Virus record (IMG/VR): IMGVR_UViG_3300022200_009154
Coordinates: 1 to 24,806 of that record
Origin: a virus
Length of the DNA: 24,806 nt
Strand: one strand, 5' to 3'
Shown here one piece after another: positions 11,901-16,737 of this stretch. Under the pieces are notes generated by a model. That model saw nothing but the letters and a program-made list of their open reading frames with translations, ran no database searches and had not been told where the DNA came from. Made by a program: the position numbers and the translations under genes. The first letter of the stretch is position 1. Each line of letters starts with the position of its first letter.

Positions 11901-13391
11901 ACTATAGCAGACGTTCAGGGAGACTTTACTGTAGGTGCAGGATTTACATTAACCTACATCAACAACTCTGGAGTTACAACTACATTGAATGCCTCTAAAG
12001 GTGGTAATGTAACAATTACTGGTACTATTCAAGAGGTGTTTGATGGATTGCACTTTAAAGTCAATCACAGAAACCATGGTATGTACTCCGATGTCAATAA
12101 AGTGACAATTAGCAATGCTCTCCCAGATGTAATTCCAACATCACTGAGCGTTGACTACACCGCAGCATCAACGTCTGCGATATCTGTTGCTAGCACCTCC
12201 AACTTTACGACTTTTGAAGGTGTAAGTGTTGGCAGCACAAACCCAGGATACGTTTTAATGAATGATGAGATTATTGAATATACTGGTATTTCCGATTCGA
12301 CTTTAACTGGAATTACAAGAGAGATAAATGGAACAAAGGCTTTCCCATATTCCGTTGGAACTCTTGTTTATAAGTATGAAATGAATGGAGTATCACTCCT
12401 TAGAATCAATAAGACACATGATTTAAGTGATGCAAGTATTTCAAATCAAATTGGGTTGGACCATTACTTCTTGAAGGCTGATATGTCTTCTGGTACAAAT
12501 CTTACAGATAGAACTGGAGCATCATTCCCCAAACTGTTCTTTACGGAAACGAAAAAGGTTGGTGGTCAAAAAATTGATGCAACGTATAATGTTCCATACA
12601 ACATCATTACACCAAAAATTGAATCAGTATCACCCAAATTTACAACATTATCCCCATCCGTTAGAACAATCACTGGAAAATCAATTGATGGAACTGAGAC
12701 ACCATACGTCGATAAGGGATTCCAACCAGTTACATTATTCAGTAATAACTATTTTGATTCTCCAAGAACAATTGCATCTCGCATTAATGAAGATGCAAGA
12801 TTGCAAAATCTACCAGGAAGAAAATCATTTACACTCAACATGGATATGTTGAGTGCTGATTCGAGATTGTCTCCTTGCATTGATATTACAAGATCAAGCA
12901 TTATCTTTACATCCAATAGAATTAATGCACCAATAAGTAATTATGTAACTGATAACAGAGCAAATACAATAGAAAGTGATCCAAACGCATTCTATTATGT
13001 TTCAAAACCAATTTCTCTGGAAAACTCTGCTACATCAATCAAAGTTCTCTTGACTGCATCTCTTGGACTGGAAAGTGATATTCGTGGATTCTATGCCATT
13101 CAAAATGATGTATCAGATGATCCAATCTTTGCTCCATTCCCAGGTTATACTAACCTCAATGCGAGTGGTGATGTAATTGATGTTTCTTTGAATAATGGTT
13201 CTTCTGACAAAAATGTTATCAAGAACACCGCATATGATTATGTTCCAACTCCAAATTCATTTAATGAGTATGAGTTCACAATCGATAAATTACCATCGTT
13301 CAAAGTCTTTAGAATTAAATTGGTCATGACTTCAACGAACTCTTCTATTGTACCGGTAATTCAAGACTTGAGAGTAATTGGATTTGCTTAA
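5922..13391 (+). CDS. Giant virion structural protein, DUF4815-type N-terminus
   Basis: 2489 residues, the largest protein in the window. The N-terminus has 'DYYKVLFKPGYPVQARELT', then 'LQSILQNQVEQFGTHFFKEG' at about 27-66; I recognise this as the start of the phage DUF4815 family (from memory, not searched). 'G..SGA.A' modules lie at about residues 101-137, 489-533, 868-917 and 1542-1578. A Ser-Ala run is at 1653-1662, directly before 'RDPLAQTFYVDDETGIF' at about 1674, a conserved-looking beta domain. 'GxGY' modules lie at about 1896-1982 and a 'DE-RG-H' module at about 2071-2156. The ATG is well supported: TAAGGAATTATG carries a Shine-Dalgarno AAGGA that overlaps the gp8 stop codon. It takes the place of T4 gp9-gp12 and wac, so a baseplate periphery or fibre-anchoring role is likely but inferred. 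Confidence 0.85.
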   Translation: MSQETNLNVAPYFDDYNEPVIGGKDKDYYKVLFKPGYPVQARELTTLQSILQNQVEQFGTHFFKEGARVIPGQLTYLKDFFAVEVESNFLGIPVSLYLDQLVGLQIRGETSGVVAVVKKVITSDESERGNITLYVDYYSSNQNNFSKREFDDAENLIADSDISFGNSFIVSGEGFARTIDTNSTSIGSAFALSQGVYFLRGYFVTVNDQILLLDQYTNTPSYRVGLEVVEDVISADIDPYLNDNAGGFNNYSAPGADRLKITATLAKRDLDDFETPGFVELANVKDGVLRELNKNTNYNLLADELARRTFDESGNYYIKSFTTSIKESLNDGKGNGGIYRSNQLTSSGDSPSEDMMVYKVGPGKAYVRGYEVEKISSTFLDIPKPRTTKLIENKAVNFDFGTTFELNRSSGAPSIGINTSATVSLRDQRIGVSSYVAAGKEIGVARVYDFALESGSYESNSNLNRWDISLFDIQTYGDLSINEPITLSVPARVKGDSSGAIGFLKNSVTAGTALTVYQISGEFINGEKLIFDNSNSTRVSTGFTNYGISDVKSLYANVGASKTFAADTLQSVSFSIGGGNATISPFSAGVATVTSALVTFPGIVTTGNLLRYTLGNATDPSFAKIDQVLTNSLIISGVTTVTGICDGTFSVGVSTSVNDLSLLGTKFRGSKNNGGLFARLPKVNIESVDLTNSNIVLRKEYDVTITSNSSNTISVGTNLVFLPFDEERYILVRSDGTLETLTEDKFDFTNGSTELTINGLGSNDSAAKLVATVRKDVVTSKSKRKTAISSLIVDKSNYDYSGIGSTTRNDGLTFGSYPFGTRVQDEKISLNVADAIELLGVYESSDTSNPTLPNLVLGSLDGPTSKTDDLIIGEELIGSVSGARAKYAEKLNSSKIGFVYLNQNTFQSGEIISFQNSGVNAIAGTLDQGSNNITSRFTFNNGQTPTHYGYGYILRKQGVKSPIRKLKVVFSKGYYESSDTGDVTTSNSYADFDYQKDIQVLDGVRNTDIIDVRPRVNDFTVSSGSRSPFEFDGRSFSDGNHSSNHVFASDESSTFSFNYYLPRIDRVYLTKDGVFQVKVGEPSDDPKLPTEVSESLNIANIALPPYLYDVKDAEVTFVNYKRYQMSDIFRLENRIKNLEYYTSLSLLEDNTANLFVADAQGQNRFKSGFLIDNFSSVGTQDVSVGVKNSLDVQNGQLRPSHYTTQLNLEIGSDAIAGLGTTTNSTQDRNYLSNITGNNIKKTGNVVTLDYTESLWVEQPFATRVENVTPYLVKSYEGTIDLEPSVDVWIDVNRLEVRDVRMEGSFTGVAEALRAEIDDRADGSRLGVSPIIWNSWETNGVRQNINLSLGLNMNTGGNTVSANVSGNVSLTTNLDQRRTGVRHTVREQLDTESLGDRIVSRDIIQFMRSRNIQFTARRMKPNTQLYAFFDNVDVNGFCFPKLLEITMESGTFQVGERVRGTMITAQNVTDVDPDTIPNIDFRIASSNHKYGPYNNPTDVFTENPYDRNNVIPASYSETSTVLNIDTFSLSNERQPEYWGWISSGMILRGQSSGAVATVTNVRLISDNVGTLIGSYLVPDGTGDYPSFETGRSAFRLTNSSINSRVGGVVTTSAEEIFYSEGSIDNTQEATLSLRNARVEHEEFEQSRTLTSSTSASASASASARVITQVVRPVRRDPLAQTFYVDDETGIFVTSLNVYFNTKSSTLPVYCQIREVQNGLPSSTILAFSEVELSADEVNTSDDATVATKFTFDSPVYLNGNREYALVLLSDSTDYTAWISRIGESDVTSIATEAGQVLVSAQPILGSLFKSQNASTWDASQYEDLKFELYRADFVTNGSVQFFNPTLPTDISRLRRDAFDIDSKTIRIGIGTTVNDPDLSNGNTIIQLQSGATGNLVGTAGTINTLQITNVGTGYTPSSGGTTYSNLTLTNVVGTGRNGTADITISNGVAIAATVNDGGTGYSVGDLLTISAVGVSSLGRNLRLSVSDISGLNELTIADVQGDFTVGAGFTLTYINNSGVTTTLNASKGGNVTITGTIQEVFDGLHFKVNHRNHGMYSDVNKVTISNALPDVIPTSLSVDYTAASTSAISVASTSNFTTFEGVSVGSTNPGYVLMNDEIIEYTGISDSTLTGITREINGTKAFPYSVGTLVYKYEMNGVSLLRINKTHDLSDASISNQIGLDHYFLKADMSSGTNLTDRTGASFPKLFFTETKKVGGQKIDATYNVPYNIITPKIESVSPKFTTLSPSVRTITGKSIDGTETPYVDKGFQPVTLFSNNYFDSPRTIASRINEDARLQNLPGRKSFTLNMDMLSADSRLSPCIDITRSSIIFTSNRINAPISNYVTDNRANTIESDPNAFYYVSKPISLENSATSIKVLLTASLGLESDIRGFYAIQNDVSDDPIFAPFPGYTNLNASGDVIDVSLNNGSSDKNVIKNTAYDYVPTPNSFNEYEFTIDKLPSFKVFRIKLVMTSTNSSIVPVIQDLRVIGFA
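6222..6332 (+). repeat. 'G..SGA.A.V' module, first copy
   Basis: Residues 101-137 of the giant protein: 'LQIRGETSGVVAVVKKV' followed by a strand 'ITLYVDY'. It has the pattern G..SG..A.V, then a variable turn, then L.V, seen in four other places in the window. Confidence 0.45.
7386..7520 (+). repeat. 'G..SGA.A.V' module, second copy
   Basis: Residues 489-533 of the giant protein: 'VKGDSSGAIGFLKNSV', then 'ALTVYQISGEFINGEKLIFD'. The second half (L.V....G.F..GE.i) matches the gp14 copy at 16430-16591. Confidence 0.55.
8523..8672 (+). repeat. 'G..SGA.A.V' module, third copy
   Basis: Residues 868-917 of the giant protein: 'IIGEELIGSVSGARAKYAEK', then 'IGFVYLNQNTFQSGEIIS'. It has the same G-E...G..SGA.A, strand, 'F..GE.i' order as the other copies. 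Confidence 0.55.
10545..10655 (+). repeat. 'G..SGA.A.V' module, fourth copy
   Basis: Residues 1542-1578 of the giant protein: 'MILRGQSSGAVATVTNVRLI' followed by 'GTLIGSYLVPD'. It has the first half of the module and lacks a clear 'F..GE' half. Confidence 0.45.
10878..10907 (+). repeat. Ser-Ala dipeptide run in the giant protein
   Basis: Ten codons encode five Ser-Ala pairs using mixed Ser and Ala codons (tca, tct, agt; gca, gct). The run sits between a charged helix-like stretch and the beta domain that begins 'RDPLAQTFYV'. It looks like a flexible interdomain linker. The mixed codons argue against recent simple slippage. Confidence 0.7.
11607..11867 (+). repeat. 'GxGY' modules, two anchors, large giant protein
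   Basis: About 87 residues with anchors 'ITNVGTGYTPSSGG' and 'VNDGGTGYSVGDLLTIS'. They are preceded by strands 'TINTLQITN' and 'GVAIAATVND', the same order as in the gp14 repeats. Confidence 0.65.
12132..12389 (+). repeat. 'DE-RG-H' beta module, large giant protein
   Basis: About 86 residues: a strand 'AISVASTSNF', then 'VLMNDEIIEYTGIS', then 'LTGITREINGTKAFPYSVGT'. The order nDE.i.y / L..ItR...GT.a matches the modules at 1506-1736 and 17488-17685, with the His replaced by other residues. Confidence 0.55.
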
Positions 13392-13392
13392 A

Positions 13393-13437
13393 ATGAATAA
13401 AAATTTGATTCCCGTTGAAGGTGAGACTAGTCTATAG
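13393..13437 (+). other. Detached N-terminus of the next small gene (frameshift)
   Basis: An ATG one base after the giant gene's stop codon opens a 14-codon frame, MNKNLIPVEGETSL, that ends at TAG (13435-13437). The following open frame, shifted by one base, continues with 'YRDPQTNAIVNVNKSEYESY'. I remember small cyanophage proteins that begin with an 'L.PV.G...LYRD' type sequence and continue as in the second frame. The two parts therefore look like one gene split by an indel; loss of two bases from a TATATA-like run at about 13433-13436 would explain it. This could be real or a sequencing error. Confidence 0.55.
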
Positions 13438-13621
13438 AGACCCCCAAACAAATGCAATTGTAAATGTGAATAAATCTGAATATGAATCTTACATTTCCAG
13501 AAAAAATCATCAAGAAAATGAAAAAAATAGAATTGACAATCTGGAAAATGATGTCAATTCTATAAAAAATGATTTAAATGAAATAAAATTTCTTTTGAGG
13601 AGTATTGCAAATGAAACTTGA
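13415..13621 (+). CDS. Small phage protein with coiled-coil C-terminus, apparently frameshifted
   Basis: The open frame allows only TTG (13415) or GTG (13421) as starts, neither with a convincing Shine-Dalgarno. The natural start is probably the ATG at 13393 in another frame. Visible content: 'YRDPQTNAIVNVNKSEYESY' then a charged, heptad-like helix 'RIDNLENDVNSIKNDLNEIK' to the end, which suggests a short coiled coil. Its end overlaps the next gene by 11 bases. The family is common in cyanophages as far as I recall but has no known function. It could still be translated from the non-ATG start. If the frameshift is a sequencing artefact, the full product would be about 77 residues. Confidence 0.6.
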   Translation: MKVRLVYRDPQTNAIVNVNKSEYESYISRKNHQENEKNRIDNLENDVNSIKNDLNEIKFLLRSIANET

Positions 13622-13781
13622 TCCTGATGAAGTATCACTAGAAAGTGTGAATAAACTTTTTGAATATGAAAAAATTTCTAGAGAGATAGATAATATAGAT
13701 GATATTGAACTTGTGAGAACTGTTGCAAAATGTTATGTTAAATTATACTACAAACAAGCAGAAGTAGTGGCGAAACTCTAA
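13611..13781 (+). CDS. Small acidic phage protein, 56 residues, function unknown
   Basis: The reading frame starts with ATG at 13611 and ends at TAA 13779-13781. Its start overlaps the upstream gene by 11 bases, and its stop overlaps the next ATG by one base (TAATG), so the three genes are translationally linked. The product begins MKLDPDEVSLESVNKLFEYE and contains 'EKISREIDNIDDIELVRTVA', then 'KLYYKQAEVVAKL' at the C-terminus. It is predicted to be all-helical. I recall similar 55-60 residue proteins in T4-like cyanophages, all unassigned. Codon use and tight packing on both sides support a real gene. Confidence 0.75.
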   Translation: MKLDPDEVSLESVNKLFEYEKISREIDNIDDIELVRTVAKCYVKLYYKQAEVVAKL

Positions 13782-14167
13782 TGGCATCACACACAATCAA
13801 GTTCGATCCAAGTGCAGGTGTTGCATATGGTGTTAATTTAAAGATTAACGCTGGAGCAACATTTAGCGATTCATTTACTGTTACTAGAACAGATGGGACT
13901 GCTTTTGATTTTACTAGTTGGACTGCCTCATCACAGATGGCAAAAAGTGTGTCTGTTGGATCAACTTCTTATGCAGTAGCAACTTTTAGTGTTGGATTTA
14001 CTAGCACCACTGAGGGCAAATTTATCTCTTCCATAAGTGCTGCTCAAACAAGAAATTTAGTAGAAGGAAGATATGTGTATGAAATTCTTGTTAGTTCTGG
14101 AACGACTGTTTATAGACTTGCGGAAGGAAATGTTCTGGTGATCCCTGGCATTTCTTCAGCACCATAA
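13781..14167 (+). CDS. Small beta-sandwich virion protein, 128 residues
   Basis: Starts at an ATG that overlaps the previous stop by one base. The pattern 'INAGATFSDSFTVTRTDGTAFDFTSW', then alternating strands, then 'NLVEGRYVYEILV' and 'LAEGNVLVIPGIS', matches the general layout of small Ig-like or BppU-like phage proteins (G..f......DGtaxDlt.....l..G.Y.Y.v.....g....l..G...v.p). No signal peptide or membrane segment is visible. It sits just before gp13, the region that holds fibritin (wac) in T4, but has no coiled coil and is not wac. A structural role is likely from sequence style and location; the attachment site in the virion is unknown. Confidence 0.7.
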   Translation: MASHTIKFDPSAGVAYGVNLKINAGATFSDSFTVTRTDGTAFDFTSWTASSQMAKSVSVGSTSYAVATFSVGFTSTTEGKFISSISAAQTRNLVEGRYVYEILVSSGTTVYRLAEGNVLVIPGISSAP

Positions 14168-14170
14168 ATA
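14163..14170 (+). promoter_or_regulatory. Candidate T4-like late promoter for the gp13-gp16 block
   Basis: CATAAATA overlaps the stop codon of the previous gene and lies about 20 bases before the gp13 ATG. It differs at one position from the T4 late core TATAAATA. The distance to the start is nearly the same as for the gp8 candidate at 4322-4330, which raises confidence in both. Confidence 0.55.
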
Positions 14171-14190
14171 ATTTGAGAGGTAATAATTAA

Positions 14191-15036
14191 ATGGCGCAAC
14201 CTTCTTCAAGGTCAGAATTAATAGATTATTGCAAAAGAAAACTGGGAGCGCCAGTTTTAGAGATCAACGTTGCTGATGAGCAAATTGAGGATCTTGTTGA
14301 TGACGCTATTCAATTTTTTCAAGAAAGACACTTTGATGGTGTCTCTCAAATGTATTTGAAATATCAAATAACAGAAGATGATATAAAAAGAGGTCAAGCG
14401 CCAGCGAGCGGTGTAAAGACTGGAATTGTTACAACGACAGAATCGGCAACTATTGCTGGGGTTTCAACAAGTTTTAGTTATGAGGAGAACAGCAATTATT
14501 TGCAAATACCTCCAGCAGTTATCGGTGTAAATAAAATATTCCATTTTGATGGAACAAACACTGTTACAAACAATATGTTCAGTGTGAAGTATCAATTGTT
14601 TCTTAATGACATATATTATTGGGGTTCAACTGAAATTCTGACCTATGCAATGGTACAAACGTATCTGTCAGATATCAACTTCCTGTTAACTACCGAAAAA
14701 CAAATAAGATTTAACCAAAGACAAGACAGATTATACCTGGATATTGATTGGGGAAGTGTTACTGCTGGAAACTACTTAATCATAGATTGCTTTAGAGTAT
14801 TGAATCCAGAAGATCACACTAGAGTTTATAATGACTCTTTCTTAAAACCATACTTAACATCTCTTATCAAGAGACAATGGGGACAAAATCTTATTAAATT
14901 CCAAGGAGTGAAATTACCTGGTGGAATTGAATTGAATGGAAGACAAATATATGATGATGCTCAAAAAGAATTGGATGCTTTAATGGAAAAAATGTCCAAT
15001 ACTTATGAACTTCCCCCATTAGACATGATAGGATAA
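14191..15036 (+). CDS. 13: Neck protein gp13
   Basis: 281 residues, close to T4 gp13 (309). The N-terminal sequence 'ELIDYCKRKLGAPVLEIN' at 9-26 and 'DLVDDAIQFFQERHFDGV' at 34-51 are the signature I recognise for gp13 of T4-like cyanophages. gp13 forms the neck with gp14 after DNA packaging and makes the head ready for tail joining. The ATG at 14191 has GAGAGG about 10 bases upstream as a ribosome binding site. gp14 starts 4 bases after the stop, matching the T4 order 13-14-15-16. Unlike gp14 next door, it carries no obvious inserted repeat modules. Confidence 0.92.
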   Translation: MAQPSSRSELIDYCKRKLGAPVLEINVADEQIEDLVDDAIQFFQERHFDGVSQMYLKYQITEDDIKRGQAPASGVKTGIVTTTESATIAGVSTSFSYEENSNYLQIPPAVIGVNKIFHFDGTNTVTNNMFSVKYQLFLNDIYYWGSTEILTYAMVQTYLSDINFLLTTEKQIRFNQRQDRLYLDIDWGSVTAGNYLIIDCFRVLNPEDHTRVYNDSFLKPYLTSLIKRQWGQNLIKFQGVKLPGGIELNGRQIYDDAQKELDALMEKMSNTYELPPLDMIG

Positions 15037-15040
15037 TGCC

Positions 15041-16696
15041 ATGCTCAATCCATTTTTTCAGCAAGGGACAAGAGGTGAACAAAATCTTATACAAGATTTA
15101 ATTAATGAACAACTGAAGATTTATGGTGTGGAGGTATATTACATACCAAGACAGTATGTAAATAAAAATACAATTATTAGAGAAGTAATAGAATCGAAAT
15201 TTGAGAATGCATATCCAATTGAGGCATATGTAGATACCTATGATGGATATCAAGGTTTAGGAACCCTGATGTCTAAATTTGGCATCCAAGAAATGGATGA
15301 CTTGGTTCTGATTTTATCCAAAGAGAGATACGAATCATATATAACGCCATTAATAAAAAATTTACCAAACATAGAATTAGCAACCAGACCCAAAGAAGGT
15401 GATTTAATTTACTTTCCTTTGGGGGATAGATTGTTTGAAATTAAATATGTTGAGCATGAAAAACCTTTCTATCAACTTCAGAAAAATTATGTTTATGAAT
15501 TAAGATGTGAATTGTTCCGTGCAGAAGATGAAATTCTCGACACCAGTGTTGAAGAAATTGATGACAATCTTATTGATCGTAGATATATACAATCTTTAAC
15601 TCTTGTAGGAGTTTCCTCTGTTGCAACAGCGATAGCTGGTTTTGTTAGCGGTGCTCTCAGAAGTGTTACAATAACTAATAGAGGTGTTGATTATACTTCA
15701 GCACCTAGAGTAGCAATTTCATCTGCTCCTGCAGGTGGAGTAACCGCAATTGGCATCGCCTCTATGATCGGTGCTTTAACTGATTGTGAAGGATTAACGT
15801 CGGATTCTAAGGTTCAAGCAGTAGAAATCATTAATCCAGGTATAGGATATACAGTTGCTCCAGGAATCGTTTTCATCGGTGGTGGAGGGTCTGGTGCTGC
15901 AGCGACAACGGTTCTTTCTGACAATGGTGCTGTTGGTGTAGTTACAATAACAAGTGGTGGATCTGGATATACTACAGCACCAACGATTACATTCTCAGTT
16001 CCAGGCGGTGCAACTGCTACTGCATCAACCACTGCTGGTGGAGTGGGAACTATTGATGCAATTACTATCACCAATCCTGGTATATACTATACCACAGCAC
16101 CAACTGTCACTATCAGCGGTCCAATTGGTGGAGGAACAACAGCAGAAGCGACTGCAACAATTGGTGCGGCAGGAACAGTTACTACAATTACTCTGACAAA
16201 TGCTGGTGCTGGATATACATCAGATCCAACAGTAACAATCTCCAACCTCATTGGTGAGAAGGATCCAGATGAAGTAATTGTACCAACTGGAGTTGCTTAC
16301 ATTAGTTCTGCAGGAATTGTTACTTCGATCCGAATCACCAATGCAGGTTTGGGTTACAGCAGTGCTCCTACAGTTACTGTAAGTTCTCCACCTGTAGGTT
16401 TAGGAACAACTAGTAAGACATTTGTATTCAATGAGATTGTAACTGGATCTATCAGTGGAACAACTGCTCGTGTTAATGATTGGGATGGAACCACCAATAT
16501 TTTAGAAGTTTATAAAGTTGATGGAACATTCGTTGTTGGAGAAAATATAACTGGATCGGAAAGTGGAGCAGTAAGTCAATTAAGAAGTCTTGACACTGAC
16601 GATTTGGTCGATACTTATGCTGAAAATGATATTATAGAATCTGAAGCAGATGACATTATAGATTTTACCGAAAAGAATCCTTTTGGAATACCCTAA
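15041..16696 (+). CDS. 14: Neck protein gp14 with a large repeat insertion
   Basis: 551 residues, more than twice T4 gp14 (256). The N-terminal core is clear: '[13 protein letters not shown]' at 28-40, '[20 protein letters not shown]' at 119-138 and 'PFYQLQ' at 142-147 correspond to T4 [33 protein letters not shown] and PFYQLG. The C-terminus, '[17 protein letters not shown]', resembles the T4 end with its 'SNPFD'. Between these, residues about 200-450 are six 'GxGY..aP.V.I' repeats, and 464-517 is a 'G..SGA.A' module. Core function is expected to be as in T4: neck assembly with gp13 and tail attachment. The insertion should project from the neck, perhaps as collar decoration (inference). The ATG lies 4 bases after gp13. 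Confidence 0.92.
   Translation: [551 protein letters not shown]
15638..16390 (+). repeat. Six tandem 'GxGY' repeats inserted in gp14
   Basis: Tyr anchors lie at residues 218, 270, 310, 350, 392 and 439 of gp14, so the units are 40 to 52 residues long. The shared pattern is strand 'v..ITN.G.GYt.aP.VtIs', then a Gly/Ala/Thr-rich linker. This is the clearest array of this module in the window. The sequence here is GC-richer than its flanks because of Gly and Ala codons. Confidence 0.85.
16430..16591 (+). repeat. 'G..SGA.A.V' module in gp14
   Basis: Residues 464-517 of gp14: '[18 protein letters not shown]', a strand '[20 protein letters not shown]', then a second 'ESGAVSQL'. It is the clearest copy, showing both halves plus the start of another unit, and lies directly after the GxGY array. 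Confidence 0.65.
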
Positions 16697-16699
16697 ATA
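16692..16699 (+). promoter_or_regulatory. Possible late promoter-like element before gp15
   Basis: CCTAAATA overlaps the gp14 stop codon, about 40 bases before the gp15 ATG. It has two differences from TATAAATA. The 41-base gap is otherwise very AT-rich (several TATAA-like strings near 16721-16737), so another element could serve. Weak. Confidence 0.3.
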
Positions 16700-16737
16700 A
16701 ATTGACGGTCTAATAAAAATCTATAACATAATATAAA

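Noticed and set aside
12559-12852. 97-residue + strand frame inside the giant gene
   Set aside because: His/Gln/Leu-rich product with no recognisable motif, in another frame of a strongly supported gene. Considered a shadow.
15814-16074. Long minus-strand open frame opposite the gp14 repeats
   Set aside because: It is Pro/Val-rich in a way that mirrors the Gly/Thr repeats on the + strand, has no sensible start context, and lies wholly within a well-supported gene. It is a shadow.
15638-16390. gp14 repeat region as a CRISPR array or a diversity-generating variable repeat
   Set aside because: The repeats are protein-level and continuous with the gp14 frame. There are no identical DNA repeats with spacers, and no reverse transcriptase or template repeat in the window.
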